Shown piece by piece: positions 1 through 12,100 of a stretch of DNA of 22,254 nucleotides. A program made the position numbers and the translations under genes. Under the pieces are notes generated by a model. The model did not search any database and was not told where the DNA came from. It saw only the letters and a list, made by a program, of their open reading frames with translations. How positions within the stretch are numbered: position 1 is the stretch's first letter; each line of letters starts with the position of its first letter. This stretch comes from a bacterium (lineage in GTDB: Bacteria; Patescibacteria; Dojkabacteria; SC72), in the NCBI GenBank assembly GCA_029553845.1, contig JAKPKF010000280.1, positions 1 to 22,254 on the forward strand, in the 5' to 3' direction.

Positions 1-167
1 TCATGATCGTTTTCTCCCTCAAACACCTTTACAACATTAAACGTATAAGACTTATTAATCTCTTTAGCTTTTTGTTGAGCAATAGGCCAATAAGCAGCAT
101 CCAGTCCTTCGGCTTTCTTAGCTATTTCCCTTTCAAGGTTCTCTTTTATTTCGATTTTACATGCCAT
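1..167 (-). CDS. Small hypothetical protein, N-terminal 55 residues (cut by window edge)
   Basis: An ATG at 167-165 opens a frame that stays open to the left edge, giving 55 residues that begin MACKIEIKENLEREIAKK and end ...VVKVFEGENDH. It starts 3 bases after the stop of the giant gene, so it is almost certainly translated from the same message. A purine-rich AAGGGA lies just upstream of the ATG, inside the end of the giant gene, and could act as a weak ribosome-binding site. The visible part is charged and probably helical, followed by a short strand-like stretch (YTFNVVKV). I do not recognise a domain with a known function. The CKIxIKEN start followed by a VVK strand looks like a type of short phage protein of Bacteroidota, but that is an impression from memory. 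The plus-strand frame covering the same bases has no support. Confidence 0.7.
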   Translation of the reverse strand, partial: MACKIEIKENLEREIAKKAEGLDAAYWPIAQQKAKEINKSYTFNVVKVFEGENDH

Positions 168-170
168 AGC

Positions 171-3100
171 TTATCCCTTACATTCTTTATTAGGTCTTTT
201 TGTTTCCGGTAATCCTTCAGGAGCATTTCTACTAATAGATTTAAATCTTTCCTTAAAAGATTTTTCACTACTTATATCTTGTCCTTTTTCATTTCTGAAC
301 ATCCATCCCTTAGGAGCATTTATAATTGTAGGAATGCCTAATTTTATTCCTGCTTTAGCTCCTGCTTCATCAAATCCAGTTTGTCCACCAGTTCTAATAC
401 TTTCAATTTTATTCTTTAAATTAGGCGAGTTTAATATTTTATTCAACAATTTATATGTAAAATCATCAACTTGTTGTTGAGTATATTTACCTTTCATGGT
501 ATAGATACCATTTCCAGCAATATTTAAAGTAATTCCTCTAACCTCAAATTCTTTTGGTAAAATTATATTATTAGGTAACTCTTTATTTTCTAATAAAGAT
601 TTCATTTCTTTTTCAGAAAATCCTGCCATATTAGTTCCAAACTTAGTAACTAAAAACTTTAAATTAGGGTTTTGATTAGCTGTTTTTATAAGTTTGTTTA
701 TAGATTCTTCTACTCTACTTAAAGGTACACTTCTTTTACTTCCTATTTTTAAAGATGTACCTGTAATAGAAGCTGCTTTAGTTACAATACCAAAAGATTT
801 TCCTTCTGTTCCCTGCATTAATTTATCCACAACTCCATATTCTGACCACTTACCTTTAGTTCCTATAGGTAATGCAGTATAGTTAGAAGAAGTTGAACCT
901 CTTTGAGCCAATCCTGCTGTACCTCCACCATGTCCTCCTGCTGTGTTTGCTCCAAAAACAAATACTTCATTTGTTTTTAAAATAGTTATATTTTCAGGAG
1001 TATATTCTCTAATAGAATTTAATTGTTCAACTATTTTATCAACTCTTTCTTTAGTTACAGTTAATGTATTAGCATCAATTGGAATATATTTCTTATTCTG
1101 ATTCAATACAGATGATTTAGTTAATTTTTCACCAGCACTATTAAAATCTACAGCTATTGCTATTGTTGCATCAGCAGAAGCATTCTCTATTGTTCTATTA
1201 ACATATCCTCCAGAACTCTCTTTAAATTGTATAGCAGTAGCTCTTGTTTCTCCCAAAGTTTCTCCTGTTCTCTGTGAATAATCCTCTAGTAATTCATCCT
1301 TTTGTATATCATTAATATCTTCAATAATATTATCTCCTTTTTCTATAGACTTCTGTTTTCCTTCATATTCTTTAAATATATCAACTATTATTCCATCATG
1401 TACTTCTCCTGAAACGGTTCTCTCTATTCCATCCTCTGTAATCTTCCTCTCCACTTTATCAAATCCATTATCAAGAGCAGATATCCTTCCTATCATTGCT
1501 GTATCTTCTGTTCTTCCATACATTTCTTTTGCTCTATATGAATCACCCCAAGCATTAATTGCTTTATAAACATATTTAGGTATCACCACCAGCTCACCTT
1601 CTTTGTTCTTAAATTGATCATAGTGAATTAAAGGCTTTCCTTCTTCTTCATATACCTTCTGCATAAGAACCTTATGTACATGAGATTTATCTCCTGACTT
1701 CCTTCTCTTTATCCTTTCCTTATTTGATATACTGGTTTCCCATGTATATACAAGAAAATCATGACGAGCTTCCTGTGTAAATCTACTTATATTTATCAAC
1801 TTAGGAACATTATTTTTCTTAAATTCCTTTTGAAGTTTTTTGTCAAAGAATGTATTTACATCTCCCCACTTACCCCATACATCAAATGCTGTATAATAAT
1901 GTTTCATCTTAGCTCTTGCAAACATAGCCACATCTTCATTATTATAATTATTCCTTTCAAATACCCTTAATGTATTGAAATCAGAAAGATTAGGATTATC
2001 CTCAAGGGCAGATAAAGCATCATTGTAAATCAATTTGAAATCTTCATAAGGAAGAAGATTTGTAAAGGCTATAGGTGAATTACTTACTCCTGACTGAAGA
2101 ATAGCGATTCTTACAAGTTTTCCATAGAGAGCAAGATTATTTTCAGCCCTTAGTGTCTCCCTCAATTCTTCAAATCCATATATAATCATATTCTGATCAT
2201 ATACTTTTGTATCCCTTGCCTCTATATAGAGATTATTATTTGCACCTTTCCTATTTCCACTCTGTTGTTTAAGTGATCTAAGAATTATATTATTATACAA
2301 AGGATGATCAGGCTTACCTTCTATACCTTTTGCCTTATTGCCTATTATACTATCTCTGTAATGAATGATTTGTTCTGCTGCACTTTTAACTTTATCAGTT
2401 CCAGCTAATATTTCAGCAATCTTCTCATTAAACTTCTTATCATTCTGCATAGCCCAATCAAATAAATCACCTACAGCCTTTTGAGCTATCTTGAGGAAAT
2501 CTTTTGAATTGAGATGAAAATAGGGAGCAAGAACTTTTTCCATTAATCCTCTTACTCTTGTCCTGTCAGATATAAGAATTGTATCACCAAATGCATCTCT
2601 TAAATCAAGCATTGTGTTTCTAAGATTTCCTACAAAAGATCCATTTATAATAACATCTACTGCAGGAGCTATTTCTTTTTTATCATTCAGAGCAGATATA
2701 ATTGTATTTCTGGCTCTGTTAAGTTGAAAGTTTTTCTGCGATATTAAATAAGGATCATTAATGTTGGCTGTATCAAGATTGCTTGCCTGTGTTACATAGA
2801 ATAGATGTTCTGCCATCTTAGCATATTTCAGAAATTCACCAAGCATGAACTGTTGCTGAGCCTTCTGTAAATCACTCATATTCTCAGGATGACTATTATA
2901 TTCAAGCATTTCATATAAGTCGTTCTCTGAAGGTATTTCTGTTATATCTATACTTTCAGAAGGCTTATATTGTTCCTTTAAGTCCTTCACCATTCCATCT
3001 ATAAATAGCCATGAATATCCTCTATTCTCCAGATTACGAAGATATTTGTTTATAATAGGCTGTTTCATAAAATAAGCTACTGATTCTTTAGATACTCCTA

Positions 3101-6100
3101 AGCTTAGAAGAAACAGATATGTAGGAAGAACATTTGGTGTAGCTCCAAGTTCTATAATCCAGGGGTGATTGGAAATATCAACATATCCATCTATAAACTG
3201 GCTATTGATATTAGAAATAAAGTCCTTTCCATTAGCACTCTTCATCATTGAAAGAACAGGTCTCAGTACACCATTGATCTTTATCTTATTATATTCCCTA
3301 AATCTTATTTTTCCATCTCCTAACCAAGTTTTATCAATAGGATTAATAGTATCTCCTTCTATAAAGTCATCATTTATAAAGGAAACAACTCTTTGTCTCT
3401 GACCAAAACTTGTCTGTCCTGTGGCAGCAATACCAATGGCATATTTACCTGTAACAAAAGAATGTCTAAGGGTATTCATAAAGCTCCTGCTGAGCATATT
3501 CCCTACAGACTTATAATCCTTCTCCTTTATCCCTATTTTTGCATTTATTTTCTTTGTAATATCCTTCATCTCTTTAGCAGAGTTAGGACGTGTAAGATGC
3601 TGAAAATTTGCAGGATGTAATGTCAATCTCTCAAGAGATTCAATATATTCATTCTCCAATGACTCCTTATACCATTGTTCAGCAGTTTCTTCTGCTATTA
3701 TCTCTTGAACATCTCTATCTGTAAGTTTATCTATGCTTTTGTTTAGCTTTGTTATTCTGGATTCAAATATTTCTTCTATCCTATCCATAGGTAAACTACC
3801 ATCAGGAAGAATTTCATCAGCAAACCATTCTTTAAAAAGAAGAGACCACTTCCATATTGTTTCATCTTTAGCTTGACCAAATGCTATATCTCTGAATAAC
3901 TCCCTTTGTTCCTCCTGTTTTAACACTTTTCCAGTAGCAGTAGATGCTTTCTCCTTTACAGTTTCTAAATAGAGTTGTTTAAACTTATTCTTAGCAACCT
4001 CTCCTATTCCATAATAAGGAAGAAGTTTAACTCTATCCTTAGCATCTTTGTATACGTTCTTTAAATAGATGGAAAGTTTATCAATGTCAAAGTCAGATCC
4101 TACTTTCCTTACAATAGCAGATGGTACTACAACACTATCACCAAACTCTTTAGGCAAAAATTTCTTTACCCTGAAGGCATCAATGGAATTCTTATTCTGT
4201 GTAGGAATACGAAATGCTACACCTAAAAGTAATCTTTGTCCTTCTGGTGTGGTGTTAAGATATTTTAATAGTTCATCATCAGACATATCACTGTCAAACC
4301 ATCTTGCAACCATTATCTCACATACATTGATTTTCTTCTTTCCACTCTCATCAACTGCCTCTGAATAAAAATCAAGTTCTGTAGAAGCATATACCAATCT
4401 CTCTACTCCATCTTTATCTTTTACCTTAATAGCCTCTATACGATTAGCTTCAATCATAGATGAAGGAACCTGAACCTTAAGTCCACCTTTTATCTTAGGT
4501 CGTATAACATTCTTGTCAGCAATTGAATAAAGAATATTCCTGATCTGCTGATATGCTGGTGTAGCCTCTATAACTGTATCACCACTCTTGAAACCTTCAA
4601 AAGCATCCAGAATATTATCATTAACCTCCCTCTTAAGAATTTCTTCTTTAAGGGTTTTTACCATCCTATCTGTATCGCCTATTATATATTTACCATCCTC
4701 TTCCTTTATACCTAACCTATTAAGAATAGTACGATACCCCTCATTAATCTTCTCTTCAAGAATAAGCTGATTATGCTTGATTTCCTTATATAGTTCGGAC
4801 TGTTCCAGCTTTTCCCTATCCGTAAGATCATACCATTTTGTAAATCTGTCATTAAAGTCTGTATTATTTTCATCAAAGTCAATAGGAACACCAGCTTCAA
4901 GGAAATTCATTGTGGCAATCTTTCTTGTCTGAGAACCTTCAGTAACCTTATTTCCTTCTTTGGATGGCACTTCTGATTGTACAGCCATTATTGTAAATGG
5001 GATTTTGGAAATACCCTGAAGAGCATTTATATTATCTCTCATCTCCTGAGTTTCAAATGGAGCTGTATTAAATTCCCCGTTCTCATTATATACACTAAAT
5101 ACAGCTTCAGTACCTACTTTACTTCCAGATTCATAAACAGCATAATCAATGTCCTCTTCAGTCATTTTATTATACAGCTTAAGAGCATTTGATTCAGGAT
5201 TGAGTTTATATAATATCCTGAATGAAGAAACAGGAAGGGCAAATTTATGTAACACTATATCATTATAATCCCTTCCATTGGCTTTACTACCCCTTACAAT
5301 AGGCTTTCTTGGCACATAGGTACTGCTTACTTTAGGATTATTCTTCTCATGTGCCTCAAGAGCTTTCTTTAATTTCTCCTTATCCTTTATTGTCTTTACA
5401 AGCCTTTCAAATTCCATGTCATGCTTGTATTGTCTCTCATTATCATCAGACCAATCTCCTGCCAACAGTCCGAATAAGCGATTACCCTTCAATGTAATTA
5501 CACCACCTCCATCAGTTTCAGCATAAGGATCTTCATATCCTATAAAATCCCTATTACTATATACATCAGCAAGAGTGATGGCCCTGAAATGATCTCTAAG
5601 AAAGTTTGTCTGGGCATATTTATTGTCCTTATAATCCCTATTGAATATCCTATGCATGGTTTCTCTCAGCTCTCTTGAGGTATTCATCAATGGAGAGGCT
5701 GGAGAATCGAAACTCTTTGTTCTTTTTAACTCCTGACTATATTGGAAAGGATCTGAATATATAAGTTTATGAAGTTCTATGTTTGCTATCATATAATTTA
5801 TAGACAACATTCTTAACTGCTTGTCTATAATTGCTTGTGTAAGGTTTTCTATATCCTGAAACATAGGGAGTTCATCAGCTACAAGTCCTTCCACTGATTC
5901 CTTTATAACACTAAATCCCCTGAGCATATCTTCAGTATCCTTAGCATCCTGTTCTATGAATTTTTTTACAGCCCTGTTTATTTCTGTCTTATTCTTTTCA
6001 TACAGTTCTTCAGCAGTAAACTGAAGATTATCATCAGAGGTAATTTTATTATTCAATTCCTCTCCCAATATATCCTTAAAGAACCTTAGATCTCTACTGT

Positions 6101-9100
6101 TCTTTCCACTCACTACCCTTCTGTCATCTCTTGAGAGATCTATTTCAGAGATAAGATATTCCTTAAATATTTCGAGGAACTCCTCATTCATGTATTCATC
6201 CTCATTGACAAATGGAGAATCAGCATAGTGCATTCTTACAGCATGTTCAAGAGAAGCATCACCAGGAACAAGGTTGGAATATACACCATCAAGATTGAGG
6301 ATTATCTCCTGAATCATTCGTTGTCTATGAGTAAGTTTTGAAGATTCTTTCTTCTTTCCCTTCTCTTCATCTATTGTTCCATCTACAAATACAGGATGCA
6401 TAAGATTTACTGTTCCTTCTCTGCGATTACCATTACCCGCAGGTCCAAGATTAAACATCCTGTTAAGCAAAACACTACTGCTAATAAGTTTACCTTGTTC
6501 ATTTCTTCTCATTGTAAACTTATCAGTAAGAAGGAAGGAATAGGCAGTAGTAGCTAAATCACTAATATTCTTTGCTTTGGTAAGATTATCATAGAAATTG
6601 CTTATTGCATTTGTACCTATAAAGGTTTGTGTCCTTTCTCCATTGATATTAAAATATGTACTTTCAAGTCCAGGAGATTCCAAGATAGCCTTTATAGTAG
6701 AAAGTTTCATTAATGCTCCATCTATATCAAGTGTCTTTGTAGAGATGGTAGTGATACTATTATCTACCTGTTTATCATCCACCATTACAGGTTTACCACT
6801 CTTATCATATACAGGCCCTAATGTTGAAAGGCTTATTTGCATACCCTCAACAGCCTTTCTAAATACGTCACGCTGATTATCTGTAAGTTTCTTCTTTAAA
6901 TCATTAACATTGAAGTCAATGTCAAGTTCCTTAAGAAATTCTACATACTGACCAAGGTTAGCCCTATCAAACTTTATATTCTTTACTTTCGTTGTAGCTG
7001 AATATTTGCCTGTTTTAGATTCGTATTTAAAATAAGACGTACCATTCTTAATCTTATCAATGATATTGTTTATCATTGTTCTCTTGATCTGTCTTGCTGC
7101 ACCATTAAGGGCAGAATCACTTACCACAATATCACTCCCAGGAAGAATATATACTGACAATACATCAGCATTTTGCTTCTTCATAGTTTTCCAGAACGCA
7201 GAAATAAGCTTTAAATCATGTTCCTCTAATATGGAAAAATCAATACTTGTCTCATCAATACTACCTTTAGCTGATTTCTTTGTCAGCCTCTTATAGAGAG
7301 CATCATAATTCAGATTGCCAAGAGCCATTATTCTAAGCTTGTCAAACATATCATTTATGTCTATGGCATCATGCAATTTGCTTAAGAGTTGTATGTACAC
7401 CTGATCAGGTGGCATCAATATAACCCCTCCTATAGAAGAAGGATCATGATGAACTCCATCACTTGTTTTGGCTAATGTAGCAAATAAAAGCTTTATGGCT
7501 GCTGGAGATTTTCTAAATGAGTCTATTTTATGAGAAGGTTGATATTCACCTCTTCCTGAATTATCTTCATCATTAAGAATAGCTTCATCATTTTCATCAA
7601 ATTCAATATTATAGGCTAATAGTTTCTCCTCATATTTCTTGAATAGTTCGTCCCAAGTAGTATCAATCTTATCATACAAATCTTCAAGATCATTATATTT
7701 CTTAGAGACTTTTTCTGCTGTAGTTTTACCTTCAGCTATAGCGTCATCCAGAACATCCAATTGATATCCAACATAGTTCTTTATTTCGCTCTTGAGGGCT
7801 TCGTAGAGCTCTTCTCTGTATAACTTGTCACTTACTCTGAACAAACTCTTATTATCCTTGCTAAGACGTGTGAGAGTGCTGTATACCATCTGTTGCATGA
7901 TATCATGAAGCTGTGTGGCAGGAATGCCCTTCACCCTCAATTCGGCACCTTCTAATACAGCTACATCATCTACATCAATTATTCCTCGTTTGGCAAATGA
8001 CAAATTAGACTCAAAAGGATTATATTGTGCATAATATCCATTTCCTATCTTATCAAATAATTTCTGTACATTACTTACTGCCTGTTCACCCGTAAAGAAT
8101 GTCTTAATAAAATTAACAATATCGTGGAACAGTTTACTAATCCATGACTTACCATTAGACCTGTCAGGAGCTATTCCAAAATGTTGATAATCCCTGTACT
8201 CTTCAGCTATCTCTTCCTTTATCTGCTGGTCTGTAGCATTTTTATATTCTATTGTTTCTCCTGTGAATCTATCTACATATGAACCTTCCCTATTTCTGAA
8301 TTCTTTTAATATGACTTTCTTCTCTTTCGGGCCAGCCATCATCTTCCATACAGCCTCAAATACCTCATGATAGATAGTACCACCTTCTGCATGTTCGTAG
8401 ATATATAATGAAGCATCCTGTAGCATACCCCATACCTGTCTTCCATTTGAAGCTTGCATTATATTCTTTACTCTATATACAGGAATATTAGGGAAGTTCT
8501 TTCTGATGAACTCCTCTATCTTAGTCCAATTCTCTCCTTCAAATCTTTCAGCTTCTTTTAATATCTTTAATCTGAAAGCTATATTGTCAGGTTTATCTGA
8601 TCTGGGTCTGCTCGCTCGTTTAGAAGTAATATCTTCAGGTTTCTTCTCCTGAATAGGTTGTTTTAATAACTTCTTATTATCATCAATTACTTGCTGTATA
8701 ATTTCATCTAGTTCTGTAGAACTCTCATGAAACTCTTTACTATCACCAATATAATCTACATTAAAATAATTTCCTTTCTCAATAACTTCAATATCTGTTT
8801 CAGGAAAACCTTCAGTTACATCAACAACTCTTTCTCGTGTTTCATCTTCCTTCTGATTATATGTAAAGTTAATGAAATACCCAGGTTCTTCTTCTGAATC
8901 ATTTGATATATATTCTATTTTTCCTTCTACTAAATCTTTCTTAAGAGAGCTTACTGTAGCAGTGCTCCAATCTACACCTTCTTGAGATTGCTTTGTTTCT
9001 TTAGCGTTTTCCTCAGGTTTTGCTGGAGAAGTTTCATCTTTTACAGAAGGTTCAATAGGAACTTTATATCTTGAAAGCAAAGGTTCTATTTTCTTATATA

Positions 9101-12100
9101 CAGAATTTCCAATCAGATTTGTGGCTTGTTCTTTTGTAAAATCTTCTCCTTTAGCTTTTTTATCAGCAATGACAGCATCTACAAAAGCTTGTGGTATGCT
9201 TGTAATATTAAAGCCTTCTCCAGTTTCTACAAACTTTTTACCATCCAGTTTAAACTTAACATCATGTCCTCCAAAAGAGTTAAAATGAATAGTATTCTCT
9301 TTTACACCATCAAGAACAATCTCTTCAGGAGCTGATTCTGGAGTAGCTGCAGGTTTTGGTTCTGTTTTCTTAGGAGGTGCATTTACTTCTCCTGCAGGTT
9401 TAGCTGCCACTTTATCATCTACAGTTTCATCAGTAGTAAAATATATGGCATGCCTGTTAAAGTCTTCTGGACCAGTAAGAGGTCTAAATCTACTGACTAA
9501 TGGAATATCACCATTATCTCTGTTTATGACCTTACCACCTTCATATATCTTATTGGAAAGAAGATATGTCTGGTAGTTCTGCCATTTCCTTCCTACCGGA
9601 TTACCATTCTCATCTATGCCTGTTATTTCAAAATAACTTGCTGTAACAGATGATTCTGAATTAACAAGTTTAGCATTTACATTATTATAAATATTCTTCA
9701 GTGCATTTACTATCTCCACTTTATTATTCTCAAGACTGCTTGGAGTAAATTCAAACGATGTCTGTCTATCACCTGATATGAAAAGTTTTGACACAAATTG
9801 TCCTTCTTCTTCAACAGTTTCAAACCATATATTATTTACACCTGTCTTTCTCTGTCCTGTTTTAGCATCATGCGTAATCCCCCAATAAACAACAGACTTC
9901 AACCATCCAAACAGTCTTTCTGATTTAGTTCCCTTTCCTACAGAACCCTCCTCTACAGCATTCTTTGTTATCTGTAAGAGAACATCATATATTGTATTAG
10001 CTTCCTTTTCAGTAAGTTTTCTGTTATTAAGTTTTGCTACAAATTTTCCAGGCACTTTAAGTACAACCCTGCCAGGCTTAACTCCAATACTCATATCACC
10101 TGAAACAGCCTTATCATTTGTTGTAGCTACTTCCAACACCTTTTTTTCACCCAGCATCTCAGGAGATATTAATCCCGATTCTTCAACAGGTGTACGTGCA
10201 TTAATATCAACAACTTTTTCAGGTTTTCCATCCTTACCTGTCTTACCTGTTTCTGTCATTACATATTCAGGGAAACCAAATGAAGGAGTGAATGTTACAG
10301 GAAATATCTCTGTCTGATTAAGAACAGAATCTCTCCAAGTCTGATATCTCTTCTTTAATTCTTCTCTAACATGTTCAGGAGTACTTTCCCTAAACATTGT
10401 ACCTGTAACCCTCTGACCATTGCTATCCTTATATTGGGCTTCTAATCCTCCAAGTGGATATACTTGAAATAATGCATGATTGAGAGGATCTATTAATTCA
10501 TCTTTTTCATTCCTCTCTTGAATAGGATTACCGAATTCATCGACCAATACAGGATTCTTTCCGTTCTCATCTACCTGTACTATTACACCCACTATTACTT
10601 CTTCAGCCTTATATTTATCAGACCTTCTATCTTCAGGAAGGATGAAATCTATCAATTTCTCCAATCCAGGAACCTTATCAAGATTGTTTAATGTAACATG
10701 TATAAGCTTAAGATTAGGATTCTTGATATCACCAGAATTCCATCTCACTCCAAATCTATCAGTTCTCTGTTGATAAGGAGGATTCTCCCAATTGGTAGAC
10801 GTGCTATTTACTACATGAGCATCAGATTTCTTACTTATTTCTTCGTGTATATGTTTATTATCTGATTCTGTTTGTACACCATCATCAAAACTATCTGTAA
10901 ACTCTTTCTGTAACTTCTTATTCTTTTGTATCTTCTTCTGTTCTTCTTTCTTCCTTAATTCATTATTATACAATTCCTGGAATTTTTCAATAGCTGTTGA
11001 GAGCATGTTATATCTGGACTTATCTTCCTGATACCATTCGTTAAGGGCCTTTAGTCTATCTTCAACATCTTGTAAATCTTCCAGCTCAAGAGAAATGATT
11101 TCATTTATATCCTTATCTTCCATCATAAGGGTATAACTGGCAATGTCATCTTTTAGCTTAGCAAAACTGGCAGATATGTCTCCTCCTTCAGATATGGCAG
11201 ATAGCGTATCTTTTATGTCATTTCTTAATAATTCATAATCAGCAAAGTCAGCCCTATGTTCGTTTATTACCTTCTTGAGAAAATTAGTAGTCTTCTTTAT
11301 AGCATCAACTATTCCTTTATGAAGACCCTCCACCTCACTTAAGCTCTTCTCAATACCTTTAATAGTATCTCCAAGCCATTCAGCTTGCTTTTTAAGCTCA
11401 TCAAGCATCTCCTTTAAGTCTTCAGGAAGTTCACTTATATTCTCAGATAAATCCTGAAAATAACTTAAGTTCATCTGAAGATCACTCACTTCATTATTAA
11501 GCTGTTCTATTTCCTTTTCAACATTATTCTTTTCTCCTTCCAAGAAAGCAAGAGTTTTCTTTCCAACAGTTAATATCTTTCCAAACCTACCCTCAAACTT
11601 CTTCTTTCCTGATTCCTTAGTCTTATACAAATCAGAAATGTCCTGTTCTATATTAAGAAGCGTTTGCCTCTTGCTTGATATTTGTTTAGCCTTGTCTGTT
11701 ATAAGTTTTGAGAGATTTTTCTCTATTGCAGAAATAATACTGATTCGCTGAGCCCTGCTTTCAGCCAACATATTCTGCTCCTCTTTCAATGATTCTGCGC
11801 TCTTGAGAGCTTCTGCTGCTTCCTTCTGTTCTTTAGTCTCTACATATTGACCTGTTCTTACCAATCTTGCTTCCGTAAATCCTTCTTGAGCAACAAAGTG
11901 TGAACGAAACATTTGTTTTCTTTCAATCTCTCCCTTTGCATTCTTATATACAAAAAAGAATTTTCCATCTTCAAATATTAGTCTACCTACTCTTTCACCT
12001 CCATATTGTTTTCCAAAATTGTATTTAAACTTTTCATTCATATGATGATAGAAATATCTTGCAGCTTTATTCTTAAGTGTATCAGACATTTTACCCACCT

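Noticed and set aside
3..212. Plus-strand open frame of 69 codons at the left edge
   Set aside because: It lies opposite the start of a convincing minus-strand frame and the end of the giant gene; its Phe/Ser/Leu-rich translation is typical of an antisense shadow.
9318..9420. Proline/alanine-rich stretch as a possible frameshift or assembly scar
   Set aside because: The frame is continuous on both sides and the composition fits an ordinary interdomain linker.
894..11906. AQRG and AQEG strings in the giant protein as further copies of the PxAQxG motif
   Set aside because: They lack the preceding proline and basic/Gly context and lie inside folded domains (the AQRG is part of the macro-like domain), so they are probably chance.
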